Source: JBGVMW01 sp045125095 (GTDB lineage Bacteria > Bacillota > Clostridia > Lachnospirales > Lachnospiraceae). From it: a DNA stretch of 6,064 nt. The position numbers and the translations under genes are program-made. The stretch lies in contig JBGVMW010000290.1 in assembly GCA_045125095.1 (NCBI GenBank), positions 1-6,064 on the forward strand, written 5' to 3'. Of the stretch, positions 1 through 5,825 are shown in pieces. The notes below the pieces were generated by a model, which did no database searches, was not told the origin of the DNA, and saw only the letters and a program-made list of their open reading frames with translations. Position 1 is the first letter of the stretch. Every line of letters begins with the position of its first letter.

Positions 1-261
1 CGATGTAAAACCTGCCTCTGCAATCTGAGGTAACATAGCTTTGATGTCATTATATGTCCAGTCAAAGCAATGCAAAATTGTACCCTCCTGAATGTTGTCA
101 GCAAGAGCATAGTTCTTGCTGGCTGCACTTACGCTTGTTAAATCTGCCACATCACTGCCGGTTGTACTACCAATCAGGTCTGCTGGCAGATTGGTAACTG
201 TCATAGCAAGTGCCATAGACAGAGCCAATGACTTTGTAACAATGCCTTTTTGCTTCATCAT
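1..261 (-). CDS. Secreted GH13 alpha-amylase, N-terminal part (cut by left window edge)
   Basis: This is the first 87 codons of a gene that continues past the left edge. Seen: the product begins MMKQKG, then a hydrophobic stretch at about residues 11-25, which reads as a Sec signal peptide. Cleavage could fall near residue 27 or after the VSA/VSAA at 44-47. Residues 60-68 read GTILHCFDW, followed by an amphipathic helix and EAGFTS at 82-87. This matches the start of the catalytic barrel of AmyE-like alpha-amylases (GTILHAWNW ... DAGYTAIQ in B. subtilis), so endo-hydrolysis of alpha-1,4-glucan outside the cell is inferred. The catalytic residues lie beyond the window and cannot be checked. The first of two adjacent ATGs is chosen because AAAAGGAG sits 9 nt upstream. 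The gene follows the giant amylase in the same direction but has its own promoter after a terminator. The family call is fairly secure; the exact GH13 subfamily is not. Confidence 0.85.
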   Translation of the reverse strand, partial: MMKQKGIVTKSLALSMALAMTVTNLPADLIGSTTGSDVADLTSVSAASKNYALADNIQEGTILHCFDWTYNDIKAMLPQIAEAGFTS

Positions 262-270
262 GTTTTTGTT

Positions 271-278
271 CTCCTTTT
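271..278 (-). promoter_or_regulatory. Ribosome binding site of the left-edge amylase gene
   Basis: On the minus strand this reads AAAAGGAG, with 9 nt before the first ATG (261-259) and 12 nt before the second. The spacing favours the first ATG as the start. Confidence 0.8.
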
Positions 279-298
279 CTCTCGAATCAAAAGTTATT

Positions 299-340
299 AA
301 AAAATCCCCTAACTCCCCCCAGTTAAGAATTTTTTTAACT
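299..340 (-). promoter_or_regulatory. Leader with mutually exclusive hairpins, possible weak attenuator
   Basis: In the minus-strand transcript the order is AGTTAA (340-335), TTAACT (326-321), six G (320-315), AGTTA (314-310), GGGG (309-306), A, then six T (304-299). The middle TTAACT can pair either with the upstream AGTTAA or with the downstream AGTTA. The downstream pairing can extend to nine pairs (329-321 with 314-306, three of them G-U) and is followed by a U-run, which resembles a weak intrinsic terminator. The element lies within the leader between the predicted promoter and the start codon. The pairings are seen directly; a regulatory role is inference. With few G-C pairs, it could simply be incidental. 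Confidence 0.3.
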
Positions 341-405
341 TTGATTTACCACTCTCCTTCTTATTCTCACCCCAAGGTGTTTCACAAATTTTTCACTCTT
401 TTTCT

Positions 406-434
406 ATAATAGTATTTTTTACCAGAATTAACAA
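406..434 (-). promoter_or_regulatory. Sigma-A-type promoter of the left-edge amylase gene
   Basis: On the minus strand the -35 hexamer TTGTTA (434-429) and the -10 hexamer TATTAT (411-406) are separated by 17 nt. They match the housekeeping consensus at 4 of 6 and 5 of 6 positions, and the flanks are A/T-rich. A start site about 7 nt after the -10 box, near 399, would give a leader of about 138 nt. The promoter lies downstream of the terminator that ends the giant amylase gene, so the left-edge gene appears to be separately transcribed. A copy of GTGAAA at 396-391 and another at 385-380, 11 bp apart, fall just after the predicted start site and could be regulator half-sites. Confidence 0.7.
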
Positions 435-619
435 GTTTTATTTTTCTTTATTCATCATTTTCATCTTTTTATATGATTTCTTCACCTATTTTTTATGCAC
501 TTTTAACAATCCACGTTTCTACTTTTCTCGTGATTTAAAATCATTTTTCACAATTACCCAAAATATGTTCTAACAGTATACAGGGGCATACTCACGACAT
601 ACGACATTTCCTGGTACAG
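435..619. other. Non-coding intergenic stretch upstream of the amylase promoter
   Basis: This A/T-rich stretch has no credible ORF with a ribosome binding site on either strand. It holds a 13-bp perfect palindrome, TGATTTAAAATCA (531-543), about 100 bp upstream of the -35 box. It also holds a second copy of the 9-mer GTGAAAAAT (minus strand, 551-543) that occurs just after the predicted start site, and a tandem ACGACAT pair (594-607). No RNA gene or mobile element is recognisable. Confidence 0.5.
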
Positions 620-654
620 AAAAAACAGGTTACCGCAAGCCGCGATAACCTGTT
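620..654 (-). terminator. Intrinsic terminator of the giant amylase gene
   Basis: The arms AACAGGTTA (624-632) and TAACCTGTT (646-654) are perfect complements over 9 bp. The stem continues inward with one G-U pair and three G-C pairs around a 5-nt loop (637-641). In the minus-strand transcript the second arm runs directly into a six-U tract (625-620). The structure starts 12 nt after the TAA of the 1501-residue amylase. The plus-strand side is T-rich but less regular and faces no convergent gene, so the minus strand is the intended direction. Confidence 0.92.
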
Positions 655-666
655 CTCTTATCTTTT

Positions 667-3600
667 TTAGTATGCTTTTACTTTTGCTACTTTGCTGAGT
701 CCTTTGCTTCTGAACAATGTCTTGTATGCTTTTACTTTTGCTTTGGATACCTTAATGGTTGCCTTACCAGACACTCCCTTGAATGCGTTTGCTCCTACAT
801 TCTTACTTGTCAGCTTTGTAGTCTTTACTGTAATGCTTGTTAACTTCTTACAGCCATAGAATGCATTTTTTCCAATCTTGCTTACTTTGTAAGGGATTGT
901 TATGCTTGTTAAGCTTGTGCAGTTATAGAATGCATTATTGTTAATAGTTGTGACATTTGTATTCATTGTTACTGTTTTCAGCTTCTTGCATCCTTTGAAT
1001 GCATTCTTGCCGATTGTTGTAACATACTTACCGATTACAACTGTTTTTACTGTCTGCTTATTCTTGCATGCATTATCTGCGATTGCTGTAACCTTATAAG
1101 TAACACCGTTGATGATTACTTTATCCGGTACCACTACATTCACCTGCTTGTTTGCTGCTGTCATATACTCTACTGTCTTTGCACTGGCACTGCTCTTTGT
1201 AATTCTGTAGATGGTTCCTGTTGCAGTATCTGTTACTGCATCACCCTTCTTCAAATCTGTATCTTCCGTAGTTATCACTACAGTTACTTCACCTGTTGGT
1301 GGAATGACTTCTGTTGTTGTTGCTGTACACTGTGTACATGTGTATGTTTTTACACCAGCTGCTGTTTCGGTTGGCTGTGTGGTAATCTTTCCATTATCCC
1401 ACTTATGTCCGGTTGCTGCTACGCTGCTTCCTGTTGCTATAACTGTGTTACACTTTGTACAGTAGGTGTCACCTGTGTAACCTGCTGTTGTACAGGTTGC
1501 TGCTACTTTATTCTTTACTGTTGTGCTTGCATGTGTACAGCCTGTTGGTGGAATGACTTCTGTCTTTGTTTCCAAACACTGTGTACATGTGTATGTTCTT
1601 ACACCTGCTGTTGTTTCAGTTGGCTGTGTGGTAATCACACCTCCATTCCACTTATGTCCGGTTGCTGCTACGCTGCTTCCTGTTGCAATGATTGCTCCAC
1701 AGTCTTTACAATATGTATCACCTGTGTAACCTGCTGTTGTACAAGTTGCTGTTACTGCATTGCGGACTTCTGTTCCACCATTATGGTTACAATTCTGTCC
1801 TTTTACAGATAATGTAACCGATACCGTCTTGTAGTTTGCCTTATCTGCTCCCACATAAACTGCGGTTACTGTAACGGTTTCGTTTGCCTTTACTACTCTG
1901 TTCTTGTCTGCATCTGACCATGTCCAGTTGCCTCCAAGTTCTACGTCAGACAGCTTTGTATTTGCTGCTACTGCCATAGCTACCGGCACATTTGCCGGAA
2001 TCTCTGCTTTTTCTATTGTGTATGTAAATGTGTTGTTTGCCGGCATACGATTTGCATAATCGCCCATACCTGTAACGGTAACCGTTGCTGTACCTGCATT
2101 TACATTGTTCTGGTATGTTAAAATATAATCAACATTTTCTGTTAATACTGTTGTGCCATCTTTTACGGCAACCGGTAATTTCTTTTCTGTACCATCATAA
2201 GTAAATACTTCGTTACTGATTTCGATTGTTACTTCATTTCCCGGTCTCTGAACCGGTTCTACATACTTAACGTAACCATTTACTGTATAGTAACCATTTA
2301 ACTTCGCTGTTAAGTTAGCTGTCTGGTTTGAACCATCATTGAAGATTACCTTCAGTGATGCGTTTTCTTTTCCTTCCGGCCATTCAATGCTGTATACACC
2401 GTCACCAGTTTCTGTCATGGCTACACCTGGCCAGCCTGCGTTTGTCCATTTGCTTCCATCTTCTAACCAGAAGTATACTTTAATATTGCTCCCCCAGCCT
2501 GATGGCTTCTCAAAGTGGATTGCATCTCCATAGATTACCGGTCCATTGACCTGTACTGCTACAAATGCAGATACTCCTGTTGCTGTTGTTGCAGTAATAG
2601 TTGCTGTTCCCTTCTTCACACCAGTGATAAGTCCCTCACTGCTTACCGTTGCTACGTTTGTATTGCTTGATTTCCATGTAAGCTTTGCGTACTTCGGTGT
2701 TGCGTTAGAAGGCGCGATGGTTGCTGTTACCTTTGCAGTTTTGCCCGCTTCTAATGTTACTGCTTTCTGGCTTAATGTTACAGAATCTACCTTGATACCT
2801 GTAGCCTTTACGGTTACGGTTGCTGTTTTCTTAATTCCATTGCTGGTTGTTGCGGTAATGGTTGTTGTTCCTTCGCTCTTTGCGGTTACTTTACCATTAC
2901 TTACTGTTGCTACTTTTGTGTTGCTTGATGTCCATGTTACTGTTTTGTTTGTAGCATCAGATGGTGCTACTGTTGCTGTGAATGTTGCTGTGTCTCCAAG
3001 ATCTAACTGTGCAGATGTCTTGTCAAGTGTAATACCTGTTGGATCTACCGGGTTAACAACCACATCACATCCACCTGAGAGATAATTACTATATCCTGCA
3101 ATCATTCCAGGTGCTTTTGTCTTATCTGTATCAATAACATAGACTCGTAAGTCACCCTGGCCCTTTACGCCTGAAGTTGAGAGTGTTCCATTTGTTACAT
3201 TCTTTACATCACCTGTAATGGCATCTGTATATCTACCATTTGGAATACCGCTAAATGTCGCATTACCGGATACCGTAACAAGTACAAAGCTGTCTGTTGC
3301 TGCATCTGTATAACGTCTCTTGAATGCCATGCTACTACCATTGCATCCTTCTGTTGAATACTGACCTTTTCTTAATGCAGGAATTGCTGCACGAAGTCTG
3401 TTCAATCTCTGGATGTGCTGTGATAATGGATGATTCAATGTTTCTGCCATTTTACCTGTGGCATTTGTGTATGTAGCAAAATCTACTACATCTACACTAC
3501 CTTCAATGTAGTCACCAAAGTATGCTCTACCTGTTTCTGACAATGCTTTTGTTGTTCCTGCGTCAATTGTCTTACCCTTCTGGAATTCTACTTCACTACC

Positions 3601-5172
3601 ATAGTAAATACATGGAATTCCTCTGAAAGTAAACATAAGGCTTAAGTTCTCTGCCCACTGTGCCTGTGAACCTGCGAATCTCTGATTTTCAGGTGCTCCA
3701 TCCGGTGCATAGTCATGAGAATCTACATATGTTACATTGTATGTTGCATCGTTGTAATACTTATCTCCACCTACTGCTACATTAAAGGCGTCATTTGCTG
3801 AATTGAAATTCCAGTGCATTGGGAAATCAATAACACTTAATCCGGATGCCTCACTGTGGTCTGGTGTGTGATAACTGTTACCATTTAAGAATGCATTGTT
3901 ACTTGTTGGCTCATTATCTAATGTATTATTATCTTCGTATGCCTGTTTTACAGAAGCTGCGTTAGTTGCAATTGCTGCATCTGTTTCACTATCATCCCAA
4001 GCATAGTCCTTTGCCTCTTTCCATGTATAGAATGGGCAAGAAAGTGCCGGGATTCCACGATTCCATACATCACGCACTCTTGTACATACTTCACCGAACA
4101 TAAAGAAGTTACCTTCTCCGGTTGTACCATGCACTTCATTGTATGCATCATTTAACTGTGAAATAAATGCATTATTATATGTTAATCTGGAGATATGCTT
4201 TACAGTATCTACACGGAATGCATCTACACCCATTTCAATGTACTGGCTGTAGCAGTCTACCAAATAGTGATATACGGTTGGGTTTTCTGTATTTAAGTCC
4301 ATACAGTCTCCTGCAATAGAAGTTACCTGTTCATCATATGTTTCCCATCCCTTAATGTAATCATTATGATGATAAATATTGTTGGTATCATAGCTACCAT
4401 TCATAATCAGTGCTTCTCTTACTTTGAACTGCATATTTGGTACTAAGGATTCATATGCCTGTGAAAATACCTTATCCCATGCATAACTCTTGTTAATCTT
4501 CATGGATGCTACACAATCAGACAAATCCTGTGAATAATCTTTTGTTGCTATTGGTAAAAGATTTTTTTCACCCCAGTTACCTGTGTGGTTTAATACAACG
4601 TCCTGAATCACCTTCATGCCTTTTGCATGCGCCGCATCAATTAAATCCTGATAGGTACAACCATCTGACTCATATCTTGGATCGACTTTTGAAAAATCAT
4701 ATGCATGATAACCATGGTAATCATATCCACTGGCGTTTTCTACAACCGGTGTAATCCAGATAGAAGTAAATCCTAATGCTTTGATGTAATCTAATTTTTC
4801 AATAAGACCCTTGAAGTCACCTCTCCATGGTTCATCTCCCTGGTTATAAGACTGTGCATCCCAGCACTGCACATTGTTCGATGAATCTCCATCATAGAAT
4901 CTTGTAGTCATTACAAAATAAATTGTCTCATCTCGGAAGTCTCTCATCTCGCTTGAGGCATTATAATACATTCCTGTACTGTCTTTGTCCTCAACAAGAA
5001 TTGTGTCTGTTGCTGATGAGCTGCTTTCTTCCTGTGTCTCTACCACTTCCTGTGTTTCTTCTGCATATACAGTAAGTCCACTATTACCAAAACTAGTCAA
5101 CACAAGGCTGAAGCATAAGCCTAATGAAAAGAAACGTGATATGTTTTTCTTTCCTAACTTTCTTTTTATCAT
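667..5172 (-). CDS. Giant secreted multidomain alpha-amylase (GH13, BIG2 x2, CBM26-like, Cys-rich repeats, LRR_5)
   Basis: This 1501-residue protein is predicted to hydrolyse alpha-1,4 bonds of starch outside the cell. A Sec signal peptide ends near VYA37, followed by an acidic Ser-rich linker. The GH13 barrel spans about 78-605, with DVVLNH (191-196), DAFRVDTVKH (nucleophile D322, R320), FGEV (acid/base E361) and VDSHD (stabiliser D487), so all catalytic residues are present. Domain C is about 606-685. Two BIG2 domains follow (about 711-789 and 795-876), then a CBM26-like starch-binding module (about 880-970; VYFWLEDGSKW, NAGWPG). A YDG-type Ig-like module (about 981-1055) and an uncharacterised beta-rich stretch lead to two Cys/His-rich repeats (1128-1294), LRR_5 repeats (about 1361-1455) and a Lys-rich end. 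No LPXTG motif is seen. AGAGGA 8 nt before the ATG supports the start. The gene lies 33 nt behind the signal peptidase gene. The GH13 subfamily is not assigned, and pullulanase-type activity cannot be excluded. Confidence 0.93.
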   Translation of the reverse strand: MIKRKLGKKNISRFFSLGLCFSLVLTSFGNSGLTVYAEETQEVVETQEESSSSATDTILVEDKDSTGMYYNASSEMRDFRDETIYFVMTTRFYDGDSSNNVQCWDAQSYNQGDEPWRGDFKGLIEKLDYIKALGFTSIWITPVVENASGYDYHGYHAYDFSKVDPRYESDGCTYQDLIDAAHAKGMKVIQDVVLNHTGNWGEKNLLPIATKDYSQDLSDCVASMKINKSYAWDKVFSQAYESLVPNMQFKVREALIMNGSYDTNNIYHHNDYIKGWETYDEQVTSIAGDCMDLNTENPTVYHYLVDCYSQYIEMGVDAFRVDTVKHISRLTYNNAFISQLNDAYNEVHGTTGEGNFFMFGEVCTRVRDVWNRGIPALSCPFYTWKEAKDYAWDDSETDAAIATNAASVKQAYEDNNTLDNEPTSNNAFLNGNSYHTPDHSEASGLSVIDFPMHWNFNSANDAFNVAVGGDKYYNDATYNVTYVDSHDYAPDGAPENQRFAGSQAQWAENLSLMFTFRGIPCIYYGSEVEFQKGKTIDAGTTKALSETGRAYFGDYIEGSVDVVDFATYTNATGKMAETLNHPLSQHIQRLNRLRAAIPALRKGQYSTEGCNGSSMAFKRRYTDAATDSFVLVTVSGNATFSGIPNGRYTDAITGDVKNVTNGTLSTSGVKGQGDLRVYVIDTDKTKAPGMIAGYSNYLSGGCDVVVNPVDPTGITLDKTSAQLDLGDTATFTATVAPSDATNKTVTWTSSNTKVATVSNGKVTAKSEGTTTITATTSNGIKKTATVTVKATGIKVDSVTLSQKAVTLEAGKTAKVTATIAPSNATPKYAKLTWKSSNTNVATVSSEGLITGVKKGTATITATTATGVSAFVAVQVNGPVIYGDAIHFEKPSGWGSNIKVYFWLEDGSKWTNAGWPGVAMTETGDGVYSIEWPEGKENASLKVIFNDGSNQTANLTAKLNGYYTVNGYVKYVEPVQRPGNEVTIEISNEVFTYDGTEKKLPVAVKDGTTVLTENVDYILTYQNNVNAGTATVTVTGMGDYANRMPANNTFTYTIEKAEIPANVPVAMAVAANTKLSDVELGGNWTWSDADKNRVVKANETVTVTAVYVGADKANYKTVSVTLSVKGQNCNHNGGTEVRNAVTATCTTAGYTGDTYCKDCGAIIATGSSVAATGHKWNGGVITTQPTETTAGVRTYTCTQCLETKTEVIPPTGCTHASTTVKNKVAATCTTAGYTGDTYCTKCNTVIATGSSVAATGHKWDNGKITTQPTETAAGVKTYTCTQCTATTTEVIPPTGEVTVVITTEDTDLKKGDAVTDTATGTIYRITKSSASAKTVEYMTAANKQVNVVVPDKVIINGVTYKVTAIADNACKNKQTVKTVVIGKYVTTIGKNAFKGCKKLKTVTMNTNVTTINNNAFYNCTSLTSITIPYKVSKIGKNAFYGCKKLTSITVKTTKLTSKNVGANAFKGVSGKATIKVSKAKVKAYKTLFRSKGLSKVAKVKAY
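808..1092 (-). repeat. LRR_5 (BspA-like) repeats in the giant amylase
   Basis: Residues 1361-1455 form four units, three with an exact 23-residue period, starting at V1361, V1384, V1407 and V1430. The unit pattern is roughly VTTIGKNAFKGCKKLKTVTM, with the conserved AF-x-G/N-C core typical of BspA-like leucine-rich repeats. A degenerate fifth unit (NVGANAFKG) and a basic tail follow. Such repeats often serve in surface display or protein and carbohydrate contact; the role here is inferred. Confidence 0.85.
1291..1791 (-). repeat. Tandem duplication encoding two Cys/His-rich modules
   Basis: Two head-to-tail units (1540-1791 encoding residues 1128-1211, and 1291-1539 encoding 1212-1294) are about 75% identical in protein by hand alignment, roughly 63 of 84 positions. 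They share long identical DNA blocks, such as the segments encoding ATCTTAGYTGDTYC and IATGSSVAATGHKW. Each unit has C-x-H, a lone Cys, C-x2-C, GHKW and a second C-x2-C, giving six Cys and two His. Related modules are familiar in clostridial surface proteins, but no function is established from the sequence. Metal binding or disulfide bonding are both possible. Confidence 0.85.
2545..3042 (-). repeat. Two BIG2 Ig-like domains of the giant amylase
   Basis: Residues about 711-789 and 795-876 are two homologous BIG2 (bacterial Ig-like, group 2) domains. Shared landmarks are the opening ITL/VTL strand, TATVAPS or TATIAPS, W-x-SSNT-x-VATVS, and GTTTITATT or GTATITATT. They sit between the catalytic core and the CBM26-like module and probably act as spacers or surface-contact domains. 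Confidence 0.88.
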
Positions 5173-5180
5173 GTCTACTA

Positions 5181-5186
5181 TCCTCT
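5181..5186 (-). promoter_or_regulatory. Ribosome binding site of the giant amylase gene
   Basis: AGAGGA on the minus strand lies 8 nt before the ATG at 5172. It is inside the 33-nt gap after the signal peptidase stop codon, which also holds an AAAGG (5199-5195). No promoter or terminator is evident in the gap, consistent with co-transcription. Confidence 0.8.
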
Positions 5187-5205
5187 AAATAAACCTTTCA
5201 TAACA

Positions 5206-5787
5206 CTACTTCATGTTCCCAAATTTAGAAAATGGCCAAATCCGAATTGATACTTTTCCGACAAGTTCATCCCTATGTATATTTCCAACATCCGGAAAAC
5301 GGGAATCATTGCTATCGCCACGATTGTCGCCCAGTACAAAATATTCATCTTCACCAAGTGTAATATTCTCACCTGCCATACCGACGATTGCTGAACCAGT
5401 ACAATCCTCGCCATAGTCTTCTTCTAACGGTTCCTCATTTATATAAATGATACCATCCTCATCCATTCGCACCGTTTCTCCCGGTAAACCTATAATACGT
5501 TTAATAAAATAGGAAGAAGAACCATTTTTCTCTTTATGCGGAAATACCACAATATCAAACCGTTCCGGTTTACTAAACCGATAACTCAGTTTATTAACCC
5601 AAAGTCGATCACCATTTTCTAATGTATCATACATAGAACTACCATTTACCACTGTACTCTGTCCGACAAAGGTAATGATAAACCAAACCAATACTATAAG
5701 AAATACACCGTATAGTACATTACCAGCCCATTTCTTAATATTATCCTTCGATGTCTCCACCTTCTTTTTCGTCAAAAGAGAGCCCAC
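5206..5787 (-). CDS. lepB: Type I signal peptidase
   Basis: This 193-residue membrane protease removes Sec signal peptides from exported proteins on the outer face of the membrane. Seen: a short Lys-rich cytoplasmic N-terminus, one membrane segment at about 20-42, then the family boxes. These are SSMYDTL with catalytic S51, RFDIVVFP, FIKRIIGLPGE with the general base K96, and the box E motif GDNRGDSNDSR (153-163). The length and single anchor match Gram-positive SipS-type enzymes. The start is GTG, the only in-frame candidate well placed behind AAGGGAG (5804-5798, 10 nt upstream); the next in-frame option, TTG at codon 5, is too far away. The gene sits 38 nt after an LRR-protein gene and 33 nt before the giant amylase gene, which suggests an operon. 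Its substrates may include these neighbours, but that is inference. Confidence 0.95.
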   Translation of the reverse strand: MGSLLTKKKVETSKDNIKKWAGNVLYGVFLIVLVWFIITFVGQSTVVNGSSMYDTLENGDRLWVNKLSYRFSKPERFDIVVFPHKEKNGSSSYFIKRIIGLPGETVRMDEDGIIYINEEPLEEDYGEDCTGSAIVGMAGENITLGEDEYFVLGDNRGDSNDSRFPDVGNIHRDELVGKVSIRIWPFSKFGNMK

Positions 5788-5797
5788 ACACGGCAGA

Positions 5798-5804
5798 CTC
5801 CCTT
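5798..5804 (-). promoter_or_regulatory. Ribosome binding site that sets the GTG start of lepB
   Basis: AAGGGAG on the minus strand lies 10 nt before GTG (5787-5785). Several overlapping GTG triplets occur here in TGTGTG, but only the one at 5787 is in frame with the signal peptidase. Confidence 0.7.
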
Positions 5805-5808
5805 CTGT

Positions 5809-5824
5809 GAAAAGTAATCTTTTC
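5809..5824 (-). other. Small perfect hairpin between the LRR-protein gene and lepB
   Basis: GAAAAG (5809-5814) and CTTTTC (5819-5824) pair perfectly over 6 bp with a 4-nt loop, directly after the upstream stop codon. In the transcript no U-run follows; the lepB ribosome binding site comes instead. It is therefore a poor terminator and may be incidental, or a minor RNA stability or processing element. Confidence 0.3.
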
Positions 5825-5825
5825 G

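Noticed and set aside
116..409. Plus-strand 97-codon ORF starting inside the left-edge amylase gene
   Set aside because: It is antisense to the signal peptide region and promoter of a well-supported gene, has no ribosome binding site, and its product is low-complexity.
484..486. Region 262-619 considered for a small RNA, CRISPR or transposon end
   Set aside because: There are no regularly spaced repeats, no terminal inverted repeats with target duplications, and no terminator-bounded small transcript beyond the listed promoter and leader.
484..487. Alpha-amylase region IV reads VDSHD rather than the commoner VDNHD
   Set aside because: These numbers refer to residues 484-487 of the giant amylase. 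Ser at this position also occurs in active alpha-amylases such as B. subtilis AmyE (ESHD), so it is not evidence of inactivation.
1211..1812. Overlapping plus-strand ORFs rich in Cys and Val opposite the Cys-rich repeats
   Set aside because: They mirror the repeated minus-strand codons of the giant amylase. Their repetitiveness comes from the coding repeats, and no start signals are present.
2546..3085. Plus-strand 179-codon ORF with a hydrophobic, membrane-like product
   Set aside because: It lies opposite the two BIG2 domains. The Val/Ala/Thr-rich sense strand gives an open, hydrophobic antisense frame, and the internal repetition matches the two domains.
3948..4151. Minus-strand 67-codon ORF in another frame of the amylase
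   Set aside because: It is contained within the catalytic domain frame, which has all GH13 motifs, and has no ribosome binding site of its own.
4506..4754. Plus-strand 82-codon ORF opposite the N-terminal part of the GH13 domain
   Set aside because: It is antisense to the catalytic barrel, lacks a start signal and shows no recognisable motif.
5213..5416. Plus-strand ORF opposite the signal peptidase
   Set aside because: It is a shadow of a conserved, complete signal peptidase gene.
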